Assembly (NCBI GenBank): GCA_947258885.1
Contig: CAMYKD010000115.1
Coordinates: forward strand, 1 to 39,276
DNA: 39,276 bases
Reading direction: 5' to 3'
From: an uncultured Kiloniellales bacterium
GTDB lineage: Bacteria; Pseudomonadota; Alphaproteobacteria; Kiloniellales; JAKSDN01
Position 1 is the first letter of the stretch; each line of letters begins with the position of its first letter. Under the pieces are notes generated by a model. The model was not told the DNA's origin, did no database searches, and worked only from the letters and a program-made list of their open reading frames with translations. Shown one piece after another: positions 1-9,667 of this stretch. Both the position numbers and the translations under genes were made by a program.

Positions 1-121
1 CCAGGCCGGCGGCCACGGCCGCGCGCACCTGCGCCGCATCGCATCCACTCGGCACATCGTATTCCAGAAAGGTGTTGCAGGGCGGCCCTTCGACAAAGAT
101 CCCCTCTTGCGGCGCGCTCAC
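1..121 (-). CDS. Possible Dyp-type peroxidase, N-terminal fragment cut by the window edge
   Basis: About 40 N-terminal codons are visible before the window edge. The peptide begins VSAPQEGIFVEG and continues NTFLEYDVPSG. Its arrangement (a short polar start, Gln-x-Gly-Ile, then a hydrophobic strand) resembles the start of YfeX-like Dyp-type haem peroxidases, but no catalytic region is present, so the family call is weak. The start choice rests on the ribosome-binding site. GGGAGGA lies directly against an ATG at 127 but 7 bases before the GTG at 121, so GTG is preferred and ATG is the alternative. It is divergent from the solute-binding-protein gene to the right. Confidence 0.4.
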   Translation of the reverse strand, partial: MSAPQEGIFVEGPPCNTFLEYDVPSGCDAAQVRAAVAAGL

Positions 122-223
122 GGACATTCCTCCCGGTTGGCTGACGGCAGCTCCGATGATGCAGAATTCCAGGAGCAGAGACAATCGCCGGCGCATCGGA
201 ACCGAAGGGTGACGCGATGACGG

Positions 224-1243
224 ATGGCCCTAGAGCGGCAAATTATCGTGCTTCTTCCACGGGTTTTCGAGCTGCTTGTCGCGCAGCATGGCGAGGGCGT
301 TGCAGAGGCGCCGTCTTCACCCTGGGCGCTTTCGCCCCGCGTCCTGGGCCTGGCCCAGGACGCGGGGCACGGCAAGGACTACCGCACCTTCCACGCCGAC
401 GGGCGGATCGACTACGGCAAGATCGGCGACTCCTACACGGCCCAGCTGGTGCTCTATCTGGCGGGCAACCAGTTCATGGTCATGGAAGAGCTGATCCGCG
501 ACTTCCAGGCCAAGCATCCCGAGGTCTCTACCGTCTATGTCGAGACGATACCGCCGGGGCAGATCCTCAAGGGCCAGATCCTCAAGCAGGGCCAGATCGA
601 CGGCCAGGACACGGCGCAGAACCCCGACGTCTACGCCAGCGTCAACTTGAGTCACCTCAAGACGCTGAAGAGCAAGGGCTTGATGGACCAGTACATGATC
701 TACATCCACAACAAGCTCGAGCTGATGGTCGCGCAAGGCAACCCTAAGGGCATCCTGGGCGCCAAGGACCTGGCGCGCGACGACCTGGTGCACTCCCACC
801 CCAACCCGCTGACCGAAGGCATCTTCAAGTTCTACGGCGCGGCCATGCTGCGCGATCTGGGGCTCTACGAGCAGGTCACCGGCAACGCGGAGTGCCGCGG
901 CTGCTGGGCGATCGAGGGCAAGACCTGGTTCACCAACCGCCACCACCGCGAGACCCCCGACCGGATCGAGAAAGGCGAGGCCGACGTCGGCATCGTCTGG
1001 ACCACCGAGGTGGTCGAGGCCAGAAAGCACGGCCGCAGGATCGACGGCGTGGCGATCGCCGCGCCGCTCAACAAGGCGGGCGAGGTCGGCTATGCGATCG
1101 GCCGGCTCGAGACCGGGCGCAACCCGGCCAACGGCAGGGCCTACCTCGACTACCTGGCGAGCGACGCGGCGCAGAAGATCTATGCCGAGTACGGCTTCGT
1201 CAACGCGACGGAGGAGGAGCTGAAGCTCAGGCCGATTCCATAA
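224..1243 (+). CDS. ModA-like periplasmic solute-binding protein, 5' end replaced (probably broken)
   Basis: From about residue 48 the protein resembles type-2 periplasmic binding proteins of the molybdate/tungstate kind. It has a LAGNQFMVMEELIRDF lobe, an LMVAQGNPKGI crossover strand, a PNPLTEGIFKFYG ligand-loop motif and a C-terminal helical part ending in YGFVNATEEEL. Such proteins bind a ligand in the periplasm for an ABC transporter, and no transporter subunits are nearby. The first 30 or so codons of the ORF are the antisense strand of the pccB 3' fragment (230-313). No normal Sec signal peptide is visible, so the native 5' end appears to have been lost. If translated from 224 the product would stay in the cytoplasm. 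It is convergent with the chemotaxis receptor gene. The ligand cannot be read from the sequence. Confidence 0.65.
   Translation: MALERQIIVLLPRVFELLVAQHGEGVAEAPSSPWALSPRVLGLAQDAGHGKDYRTFHADGRIDYGKIGDSYTAQLVLYLAGNQFMVMEELIRDFQAKHPEVSTVYVETIPPGQILKGQILKQGQIDGQDTAQNPDVYASVNLSHLKTLKSKGLMDQYMIYIHNKLELMVAQGNPKGILGAKDLARDDLVHSHPNPLTEGIFKFYGAAMLRDLGLYEQVTGNAECRGCWAIEGKTWFTNRHHRETPDRIEKGEADVGIVWTTEVVEARKHGRRIDGVAIAAPLNKAGEVGYAIGRLETGRNPANGRAYLDYLASDAAQKIYAEYGFVNATEEELKLRPIP
230..313 (-). repeat. pccB 3'-end fragment, copy A
   Basis: This 84-base stretch matches the last 27 sense codons plus stop of the intact pccB (5894-5977) with 7 mismatches. Read on the minus strand it encodes the same 27 amino acids as pccB, ending KKHDNLPL and a TAG stop. 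All seven differences are synonymous (for example TTG for CTA, AAT for AAC, GAA for GAG). Similarity stops abruptly at 313/314, where the sequence becomes the 5' part of the solute-binding-protein ORF on the other strand. The silent divergence implies that the fragment came from a functional but different pccB allele or species rather than from a recent copy of the local gene. Confidence 0.93.
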
Positions 1244-1263
1244 CCTCGGGTCCAAGCGAGGTT
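1242..1263 (+). terminator. Hairpin after the solute-binding-protein gene
   Basis: A perfect 7-bp stem (AACCTCG/CGAGGTT) with an 8-base loop starts inside the TAA stop codon. A GC-rich weaker hairpin follows. There is no U-tract, so intrinsic termination is plausible but not proven. It lies in the 78-bp gap between two convergent genes. Confidence 0.35.
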
Positions 1264-1321
1264 CCGGTGCGCCGGCGTTCGGATGCCGGGGACGCCGGGT
1301 GCAAGACGATGTCTCGGCGGG

Positions 1322-3598
1322 TCACATGGCCCGGACTTCGGTCAGGAACCTGCCCATCTCGCGGTGCAGGACCTCGGACTGCTCGGTCAGCTGCCTGGCG
1401 GCCTCCAACACACGGTGGCCCAGCTGCCCGGTTTCGCCCGCCGTCTGGGATACGCCGACGATGGTCGAATTCACCTCGTCGGTCCCCCGCGCCGCCTTTT
1501 GCACGTTCTGGGCGATCTCGCGGGTTGCCACGCCCTGTTCCTCCACCGCCGAAGACACGTGCTCGGAGATGTCGTTGAGCTCAACGATGGTAGCGGAAAT
1601 GTGCTGTATCGCGTTGACTGCATTGCCAGTAGCGGACTGCATTGAGCTCACTTGAGAGGAAATCTCTTTGGTCGCCTCCCCTGTCTGGTTGGCCAGGCTC
1701 TTCACCTCAGCAGCAACGACCGCAAAGCCTTTGCCGGCCTCGCCGGCCCGCGCTGCTTCGATTGTGGCGTTCAGCGCCAGCAGGTTGGTCTGCTCGGCGA
1801 TGTCGTTGATCAGACCGACGACCTCGCCGATCTTCTCGGCCGCGTGGGCCAAGCCCTCGACAGTGGTGTTGGTGTTATCGGTTTCCTGCACTGCGCGCGC
1901 AGCAATCGTGGCGGATTTCTCCCCCTCTCGGCCGATCGCATCGACGGACTTCGCCATCTGGTCGGCCGCGGCGGCCACAGACTGCACGTTTGCCGAGGCC
2001 TGCTGCGACGCCGACAATACCGTGTCCGCCTGCTGCCTGGTCTGATCCGCGGTCGCAGACATGGCCTGGGCAGTGGATTCCATCTCGGCCGCCGCCGAAC
2101 GAACGGCCTCGACCACGCTGCCGACGCTTCCTTGGAGCGAGTCCGCGAGGGCGGTCAGCGCTTTTCGCCTCTCCTTTTGGGCGCGCTCCTCGGCCCGGCG
2201 TTCGGCTTCCAGCTGTTTTTGGTCTTCCTCTCGCCGCTCCTGCTCGCGCCGCTCCTGCTCGCGCTTGCGCTCCAGCTCTGCCTGTTCCGTCTTGCGATGC
2301 TCCTCGGCCTCGCGGCGGCGGTCGAGCTCGGCCTGTCGCATCTTCTCCTCGGCCATGTGCCGCATGTCGATCTGGGCTACCCGGAAGCTGTCGATGGAGA
2401 GCCTGATCGCCTCGAACTCGCGCAGCCGTGTTGCCGGCATATGAGCCTTGACATCGCCCTGACTCAGGAGGTCGAGCGCCCGGCTTGCGTACACCAAGGG
2501 CACGAAGATCGCGCGCCGGCCGACCGCCATCAGGAACAGAAGACAGGCCGCGAGGAAGCCGAAGGCGCCGAACACTGTCCACTGCACAACCGTCGTTTCG
2601 TCGGCGATTCTCTTGACGCTTTCGCTCGCCAGCTTCGCCGCGTCTGAGGACAGGGATGCCGCGACCTCGGTGAGCACCGCCCTCGCCTGCTGGCTCGCCA
2701 CCTCCGCGTTCTCCTGCTCGGCCAGGAACGCCGCCCGCTGTTCGAAAACGCTGGCCAGGGCCAAGAACTCCTCGACGAGTGGCGGCAGGTACTCGTAGTC
2801 ACCGCCACCCGGCAGCGCGCCGACCCGGGCTTCGAGCAACTTCGACAGGGCCGCGAAGCGCTCGGCAGTAGATTTCAAATCCTCGCTGTCGGTCACCGTC
2901 ACTGCGACCACGAGGTGGGCCCGGCTCTTGCGCAGGATACCGAGCAGATTGCTGCTGGCCGTGCGTATGCGTAAGTTGGCCGCGAAGTCGTGCTGCAGCC
3001 TGCCGAGCTCGTTTTGCGAGGCCTGGTCGAGGCCCTCGATCATCTCTTCCAAGCGTGATCCCGAATCCTCGGCGATCGAGCCGAGATTTTCGTCGATTTC
3101 CCGAATCAGCGCGCCGGCGCGGTCGAGCTGTCCGGCCGTCTGGGTCTCCAACGTGTCGGCAGCCTCGGCATGAGTCGTGGCCTTGCGAAGGAGCTGAAGC
3201 GCCTGTTCGACGTGGGTGCGCTGGGCCGTCTCGAGCTCGCCGGTCAGATTGGCAGCAAGCTCGACCGCCTGGCTGAGAATCCGATTCCGATTCTCAGTGC
3301 CCCGTGCGACGAGAATCTGCTGGGCGAACCGGATCATGCGTTCGGTTGCCAGGGCCTGACGCTGTTGCGTGACCGAGTGGGGAATGGCCTCGGTCTGTGT
3401 CCGGTTGGCGAGCTCTTGAATGCCGAACAGCCGCAAGCCGCTGATCGCGGCCACGGCCGCGAAGACGAAGACGAACATGGCACAGACGACCGCCGCGGTG
3501 CGGGACAACCGGATGCCTCGCGGCACCGAGCGTTGTGCCGATTGCTGGGATGTCTCGGTGTCAGGCTGTGTCGCTGCGCCCCGATTGGCCGATGGCAT
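1322..3598 (-). CDS. Methyl-accepting chemotaxis protein
   Basis: This is a membrane chemoreceptor that would control CheA/CheW signalling. Its order is: a short cytoplasmic N-terminus; TM1 at about residues 35-57; a helical periplasmic sensing region of about 280 residues without a recognisable PAS or Cache motif; TM2 at about 337-362; HAMP; and a long charged linker (about 415-480) rich in Glu, Arg and Gln. The signalling domain follows, with the conserved hairpin tip [20 protein letters not shown] and then [15 protein letters not shown] (about 590-640). There is no C-terminal CheR-binding pentapeptide; the protein ends FLTEVRAM. The ATG at 3598 is preferred because AGGG lies 8 bases upstream; an in-frame GTG at 3607 is the alternative. 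It follows the haem-domain gene on the same strand after a 60-70-bp gap containing a strong hairpin, so the two may be co-transcribed. Confidence 0.93.
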   Translation of the reverse strand: MPSANRGAATQPDTETSQQSAQRSVPRGIRLSRTAAVVCAMFVFVFAAVAAISGLRLFGIQELANRTQTEAIPHSVTQQRQALATERMIRFAQQILVARGTENRNRILSQAVELAANLTGELETAQRTHVEQALQLLRKATTHAEAADTLETQTAGQLDRAGALIREIDENLGSIAEDSGSRLEEMIEGLDQASQNELGRLQHDFAANLRIRTASSNLLGILRKSRAHLVVAVTVTDSEDLKSTAERFAALSKLLEARVGALPGGGDYEYLPPLVEEFLALASVFEQRAAFLAEQENAEVASQQARAVLTEVAASLSSDAAKLASESVKRIADETTVVQWTVFGAFGFLAACLLFLMAVGRRAIFVPLVYASRALDLLSQGDVKAHMPATRLREFEAIRLSIDSFRVAQIDMRHMAEEKMRQAELDRRREAEEHRKTEQAELERKREQERREQERREEDQKQLEAERRAEERAQKERRKALTALADSLQGSVGSVVEAVRSAAAEMESTAQAMSATADQTRQQADTVLSASQQASANVQSVAAAADQMAKSVDAIGREGEKSATIAARAVQETDNTNTTVEGLAHAAEKIGEVVGLINDIAEQTNLLALNATIEAARAGEAGKGFAVVAAEVKSLANQTGEATKEISSQVSSMQSATGNAVNAIQHISATIVELNDISEHVSSAVEEQGVATREIAQNVQKAARGTDEVNSTIVGVSQTAGETGQLGHRVLEAARQLTEQSEVLHREMGRFLTEVRAM

Positions 3599-3629
3599 GG
3601 GAGTCACCCTGGCGGCTGAACCGGATAGT

Positions 3630-3660
3630 GCGGGAGGCCGGCGAGCGCGCGGCCTCCCGC
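3630..3660 (-). terminator. Intercistronic hairpin between the haem-domain gene and the chemoreceptor gene
   Basis: A perfect 10-bp GC-rich stem (GCGGGAGGCC/GGCCTCCCGC) with an 11-base loop lies just after the stop codon of the upstream gene and before the receptor start. No run of T follows. It may terminate transcription partially or stabilise the upstream message, which would make the two genes differently expressed. Confidence 0.5.
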
Positions 3661-3668
3661 TCGAAGGT

Positions 3669-4568
3669 TCAGGACGAGTTGCTCTGGGTCTTCAAGACGA
3701 GCTTCTCGGAGACGCTGTGCTTTGCGCCGCCGACTGAGTCGAACGCCGCGATCGAGATCTCGATCGACCCCGAGGCCGGGATCACCGCGTCATCCGAGTT
3801 GCCGGTGTCGAGCTTGCGCGCGAGCTCGAGATACCAACGGCCGTCGCGCCAGACGCCCTTGGCCTTGACGTCGGCGATGCTACCGCTGGGGCTCATATTG
3901 ACCTCGTATCGCGGCATCACATCGCCCTGCTTGACGTCGTACTTGACCGGCTTGTACAGGCGGTCCCCGGCGTCGCTGGGGCGGGCGATATAGAGCGGGC
4001 GTCCGTCCGTGGTCTTCAGCTCGCGACCCTGTTCGTCAACGGCCTTGCCCTTCTCGAAGGGCTTCAGGGAAACCTTCCACATCTTGTCGTGCGCGACGCC
4101 CGCCGGGTTGGAGCGCGACGCCTTCCAGTGCCACACGTCGGCCACGAACTCGCTGCCATCCGTCTTGTCGTGCGAGAAACTCCCCGACATCCTGAGCGAG
4201 ATCGCCAAGCGGTCCTCCATCCGTTTCAGCTTCTTGTAGGACTGGCTGGCCTCGTCCCAGCCATAGGGCTTGTGTAGGATGTCTTCGGTGGAATCGACCC
4301 AAACGGCCAACATGTAAATGGTATCGCCCCGTACGACAGCTTTGATTTCGACGGCGTCGACGCCGCCTTGCCCCGTGAGCGGCACAGTGATGCCGGAGAT
4401 GCCGTTCCAATCAGAAGTATTGCCATCGAGCGTGATGGGGTCGCTCGCGGCATTGGCTTGGAGCGTGGCCTCGGCCGTCGCGGCCGGCGCAGCGAACACG
4501 ATGCCGGCCAGCGGAACGGCTAAAACAGTCAGGTGCTTAAGCAGACCGAGGTTGTTCGGAATGGTCAT
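3669..4568 (-). CDS. Exported ethylbenzene-dehydrogenase-type haem-binding domain protein (intact paralogue)
   Basis: This 299-residue protein has a Sec signal peptide (hydrophobic core about residues 12-28, likely cleavage after Ala-Thr-Ala at 32). A single beta-rich domain follows, of the ethylbenzene dehydrogenase gamma/cytochrome c-552-like haem-binding family. Visible family features are an [13 protein letters not shown] start, a [16 protein letters not shown] strand pair, an [12 protein letters not shown] segment and a DVWHWKASR motif. Family members bind b-type haem in the periplasm and pass electrons for molybdenum enzymes of the DMSO reductase family, but no such enzyme gene is in the window. 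The haem ligands cannot be assigned with certainty. GAGAGGA precedes the start. The upstream 293 bp is AT-rich over its first part and probably holds the promoter. A truncated paralogue lies at 4862-5572. Confidence 0.75.
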   Translation of the reverse strand: MTIPNNLGLLKHLTVLAVPLAGIVFAAPAATAEATLQANAASDPITLDGNTSDWNGISGITVPLTGQGGVDAVEIKAVVRGDTIYMLAVWVDSTEDILHKPYGWDEASQSYKKLKRMEDRLAISLRMSGSFSHDKTDGSEFVADVWHWKASRSNPAGVAHDKMWKVSLKPFEKGKAVDEQGRELKTTDGRPLYIARPSDAGDRLYKPVKYDVKQGDVMPRYEVNMSPSGSIADVKAKGVWRDGRWYLELARKLDTGNSDDAVIPASGSIEISIAAFDSVGGAKHSVSEKLVLKTQSNSS

Positions 4569-4861
4569 GATTGATGCAGTCCTCTCGTGAATCTGCGGGG
4601 AAGCGTAGGCGTAACATCTTTGATACGTAGTCCTTAAAAACTATCAAATCATTAAAACACGATTAGTCGTTCTCTACTATATCTAATCCACAGCTAGGTT
4701 GTGGTCTTTAGGTTTGTCGCAACAGCCGCTCTCCAACTTGGCAAATCTTGTGTCCCCTCGCCCGCACATGCGCAGCCGCTGCCCTGGACCGATAGGCCGC
4801 AATATCCCCGAGTAGCGGCCAGTCATATTCGGTTCGAGGGTGACGCTCAGGGCTCTGCGAA

Positions 4862-4915
4862 TTAGAGCGGCAGGTTGTCGTGCTTCTTCCAGGGATTCTC
4901 GAGCTGCTTGTCCCG
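4862..4915 (-). repeat. pccB 3'-end fragment, copy B
   Basis: These 54 bases match the pccB 3' end with 6 mismatches. They encode the same last residues (R, then [16 protein letters not shown]), and even the stop codon is a silent change (TAA for TAG). Upstream of this, similarity switches to the haem-domain gene at a short shared stretch (ATGCCGCGG against ATGCTGCGC). Copies A and B also share AGGGTGACGC 14-15 bases beyond their stop codons (206-215 and 4837-4846); the intact pccB lacks this, so A and B may share an origin. Confidence 0.92.
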
Positions 4916-5572
4916 CGGCATTACGTCGCCCTGTTTGACATCGTACTTGACCGGCTTGTACAGGCGGGGTCCGGCGTCGCTCGGGCGGGCGATATGGAGC
5001 GTCCGTCCGTCGGGAGTCTTCAGGTCGCGGCCCTTCTCGTCGACGTTCTTGTCCTTCTCGAAGGCCTTCAGGGAAACCTTCCACATCTTGTCGTGCGCGC
5101 CGCCGGCCGGGTTCGAGCGCGCCGCCTTCCAGTGCCACACGTCGGCCACGAACTCGCTGCCGTCCATCTTGTTCTCGGAGAAGTTCCCGGACATCCCGGG
5201 CGAGTTCGCCAGGCGGTCCTCCTTGTTCTTCCGCTTCTTATGGGACTGGCTGGCCTCGTCCCGGCGGTCGGGCTTGTGCTGCATGTCCTCCGTGGGATCG
5301 TCCCAGACGGCGAGTACATTAATGGAGTCGCCCCGCACCGCGGTCCGGAGCTCGACGGCAGCAACGCCGCCATCGCCGGCGAGCGGCGCCGTGATGCCGG
5401 ACACGCCGTCCCAGTCGGAGATAATACCATCGAGCGCCATGGGAGCGCCCGCCGCGGCAGCCTGGAGAGTGGCCTCGGCCCGGGCCGTAGGCGCAGTGCA
5501 CGCGATGCCGGCCAAAACGGCGGCCAAAACGGCCGCGCCTTGCAGCAGGCCGGAGTCCTTCAATTTGGTCAT
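4862..5572 (-). CDS. Truncated haem-binding-domain paralogue fused to a PccB tail
   Basis: Residues 1-220 are clearly paralogous to the intact 299-residue neighbour. They include the signal peptide of the same length (cleavage after Ala-Arg-Ala at about 32), the MALDGIISDWDGVSGI start, the DVWHWKAARSNPAG motif and the [15 protein letters not shown] segment. The neighbour then continues for some 75 residues of domain core. This ORF instead joins in frame to the last 16 residues of PccB and stops. The C-terminal strands of the haem domain are therefore missing, and the protein probably cannot fold like its paralogue. It is best regarded as a recombinant pseudogene, although it still has an open frame, a signal peptide and an AT-rich promoter region. 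The start used is the ATG at 5572. A duplicated start region lies immediately upstream. Confidence 0.7.
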   Translation of the reverse strand: MTKLKDSGLLQGAAVLAAVLAGIACTAPTARAEATLQAAAAGAPMALDGIISDWDGVSGITAPLAGDGGVAAVELRTAVRGDSINVLAVWDDPTEDMQHKPDRRDEASQSHKKRKNKEDRLANSPGMSGNFSENKMDGSEFVADVWHWKAARSNPAGGAHDKMWKVSLKAFEKDKNVDEKGRDLKTPDGRTLHIARPSDAGPRLYKPVKYDVKQGDVMPRDKQLENPWKKHDNLPL

Positions 5573-5620
5573 GGCTGATGAATTCTTCTCGCTTTTTAGT
5601 CATAGCTGATGAATTCCTCC
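5567..5620 (-). repeat. Duplicated start region of the truncated paralogue
   Basis: Two 23-bp units (5567-5589 and 5598-5620, offset 31 bp, 4 mismatches) each contain a start codon and its GAATTCATCAGC leader. The distal unit carries the better ribosome-binding sequence (GGAGG), but its ATG at 5603 opens a different frame, because 31 is not a multiple of three. Only the proximal ATG at 5572 gives the exported protein. Confidence 0.8.
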
Positions 5621-5702
5621 AGTATTTGCACAACGTAAAGGTCGCGAATCGTTCGCAGAAAATAACATCCGACTATTACCATCTAGTAAAAACAATCTAG
5701 CT

Positions 5703-5708
5703 ATTATA
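5703..5708 (-). promoter_or_regulatory. Candidate -10 element upstream of the truncated paralogue
   Basis: A perfect TATAAT on the minus strand lies in a markedly AT-rich stretch (about 5640-5715) in an otherwise GC-rich region, about 130 bases before the start codon. No convincing -35 hexamer is seen at 16-18 bases. Short CTAGAT repeats surround it. Confidence 0.3.
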
Positions 5709-5893
5709 GATGTATCCAATCTTTGTTGCATGTCAGGCGTCGTTCGGGCGCCACCCGAGCCCCGGCCGGACCGGCCTTAATCCATACTTTTCTTATGGAA
5801 ATGCGTGGAACCGCGATTGCGCCGCCTGTGCCGCAGCCCGTTCCGGGGGCGAGCGGCGACCCGCGGTTCGCGGAAGGCGCCCTTCGCCACCCA

Positions 5894-7426
<1,533 letters not shown>

Positions 7427-7646
7427 GGCCGCCCCCTGCCAACCGGTCCAAGTCTTGGCCCTAGCTGATAGCACGCGCGCGCCAGACGCGCCAGACGGCG
7501 GCAGGCCGCGAAGCCACGGTGTCGCTGGGCCCCACTTCGTGCTATCGTCGATTTTGCCCGGACGGCAGCCTGCAAATCTCGATTGAGGTCTCTTGCCGGG
7601 GCGTTGCCGGGGGCGGCGTGGCGGTCAGGCCACGAACGAGGGGGAT

Positions 7647-9547
7647 ATGAGGAAGGTCCGGAGAGATCGGCCCGTTCGCCGCTGCGCAGAAGCGTTCGGC
7701 AGGCGAGCGCGTCTGGCATCTTGGCTTCTGGCCGGCGTCCTGACCGCTTGCGCGAGCCCGCACTATCCGGTGCTGGACGAAGACGACGCCGACTACAAGG
7801 CGCACATGGAACTTGTCAGGCGCTGCGCCTTCGGCGGGCAAGACACCGGCCCCTACCCGGGCTATGCCGTCGAGAACCATATCCTGGAAGCCTCCGAACA
7901 GGGTGCCGTCGTCTACCGTGCAAAGGGCGGGGCCCGGAACCAGTTCCGCCCGAATTTCCTGCGGATCTTCTCTTGCTATCGGAAATTCCTCGCATGGAAG
8001 AAGGACGCCGGATGGGACGATACGACTCCCGGACAGGTTCTCATCTATTTCAATGGCGGTTTGAACTCGGCCGACGTCCTGCACGAACAAGCCGCCGTGC
8101 AGGTGCCGCGCATGCTCGAGGACGGCTACTACCCGATTTTCCTCGCCTGGCCGACCGGTGCCTTGGACACCTACCTCGAACAGATCGCCTTCGTGCGGAA
8201 TGGAACCCGTCACAGCAGCCCACAGTACCTGAGCGCGCCGCTCTATCTGCTCGGTGATATCGGTCAGGGCCTGGTCAGGGCGCCGGTCAACTATCTGAAT
8301 CAGCTTCAGCGCTTCGTCTCGGCCAAGAATCCCTTCGACGATTCGGACAAGCGGGAGTTCTTTCTGACCAGGGCCGCGGAGATCTGTCGAGACGCCGAGC
8401 CCGCGGAGGACGGCGGCACGGGACACGCGGCGGCATCCGAAAACAAAGTCTGCGAAGAGACGGACGTGGACAAGTTCGGCATCGCGAACTGCGAGGTGAC
8501 CGCCGAGAAGAACCTCCTGACGGGGCAGGCCCCCGACCAGAACCCCGGCCCGTCGCTGCTCAGCGTTCCCTACTACGGGCTCCTTCCCGTGCGTTTCGTT
8601 GCCACGCCGTTGGTGGACGCCTTCGGCAAGACGATGTGGGAGAACATGGTGCGGCGCACCCGAACCACCGTTCGCAGCCCCGTCGAGTACAACATTCACC
8701 TGGTCGACGATTTCAAGCCCCGTGAGATCAGCGCCATAGAGCACGACAAGCGGCGCTTTCCCAACGGCATCGGCGCCTTCGCCCGCTTCTTCACCATGCT
8801 GCAATACTGCATCGACGGGGACGGGGACGACGGCAAAGGCGCCGCCGCCGGAAGGGCCTGCTATCCGGAGGTGGACCAGGCCCTGCGCAACAGCTGGCGC
8901 AACGTCGAACTGACGATCATAGGACACAGCATGGGCTCGATCGTGATGAACGAACTGATCCCAGCGCATCCGGACCTGCCGTACAGAAACCTCGTCTTCA
9001 TGGCGGCGGCGGCCAGCGTCCGCGAAACGGGCCCTGCCCGCGCGGCGATTGCGGCGACAAGGCGCCGAACGGGCCCGCCCGGGCGCCGCTTCGATTCTAC
9101 AATCTGATGCTCCATCCCCGAAACGACGCGCTCGAGCTCGAGTCTTTCGGGGCCCTGCCCTCGGGCAGCTTGCTCGAGTGGGTGGACGAGATGTTCGAAG
9201 GACCCAAGACGGTGATCGACCGTACCATGGGAAAATGGCGCAACCTGCGGGCCACCAAGCACGTCTTCCCCAGAGAGGCGCAGGAAAACATGCTGTTTCG
9301 CGTCTTCAGCTGGGACGACGCCTGGTCGAGCAACCAGGTTCCCAAAACTGCCTGCGACCAAGCCCCCTCCGGCGGCGCCTCCCAGGCGAGTGAACGGCAA
9401 TTCAAGCCCCCGACGACCCACGGCGCATTCAACGATAACCGCGCGCGTTTCTGGTGCCCGTACTTCTGGGGCGCCGACACGGTCGGCTGGTGGCGAGGCG
9501 AAAGCGATTGGAACCCCGGGCTCTGCGGGACCGGGGCCGGTTCCTAG
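7647..9547 (+). pseudogene. Alpha/beta-hydrolase lipoprotein, frameshifted near 9020-9045
   Basis: The reading frame begins at the ATG at 7647 after GAGGGGG. It encodes an Arg-rich start, a hydrophobic stretch and the lipobox LTAC with Cys35, so the product should be a lipid-anchored envelope protein. A large N-terminal domain follows, with an IYFNGGLNSAD strand. A GHSMG nucleophile elbow (Ser428) marks an alpha/beta hydrolase, perhaps lipase-like. The frame then runs into low-quality residues and stops at 9107. The natural continuation (APLRFYNLMLHPRND, GSLLEWVDEMFEG, and a Trp-rich C-terminus) is in another frame from about 9041 to 9547. One base appears to be missing (or two inserted). This is either a real inactivating mutation or a sequencing error in GC-rich DNA. 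The substrate is unknown. It is divergent from pccB. Confidence 0.75.
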
Positions 9548-9619
9548 CCGCGCGGTGGATCCAAGACCTTCGCCGTTGGCCGGCCCGGGGCCGTGCTGAC
9601 GACGAGCGGACCCTAGCTC

Positions 9620-9648
9620 TTGACGGCAAGACCGTCCTGCCTTATATT
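9620..9648 (+). promoter_or_regulatory. Promoter of the ArsR-type regulator operon
   Basis: TTGACG (9620-9625) and TATATT (9643-9648) are separated by exactly 17 bases. The expected transcription start, about 7 bases after the -10, falls on or next to the A of the ATG at 9656. There is no ribosome-binding sequence before that ATG, so the message is predicted to be leaderless. Confidence 0.7.
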
Positions 9649-9667
9649 TAACCATATGGTTAAATAT
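9644..9667. promoter_or_regulatory. Palindromic operator over the -10 and the start codon
   Basis: A perfect 24-bp inverted repeat has the half-site ATATTTAACCAT and is centred between 9655 and 9656. It covers the -10 element, the predicted transcription start and the first codons. Its position immediately at the 5' end of an ArsR-family gene strongly suggests autorepression by the encoded dimer. Confidence 0.8.

Noticed and set aside
1652-2647. Long plus-strand open frame opposite the chemoreceptor gene
   Set aside because: It is the antisense shadow of a well-supported gene with biased codons; its composition is dominated by Gly, Arg and Leu and no motif is present.
4590-4700. FNR/ArcA-type site upstream of the haem-domain gene
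   Set aside because: TTGAT occurs, but no properly spaced ATCAA partner makes an FNR box.
9107-9547. A separate 146-residue gene after the lipoprotein gene
   Set aside because: Its sequence continues the hydrolase fold, and the conserved residues extend upstream of its ATG in the same frame, so it is the second half of a frameshifted gene.
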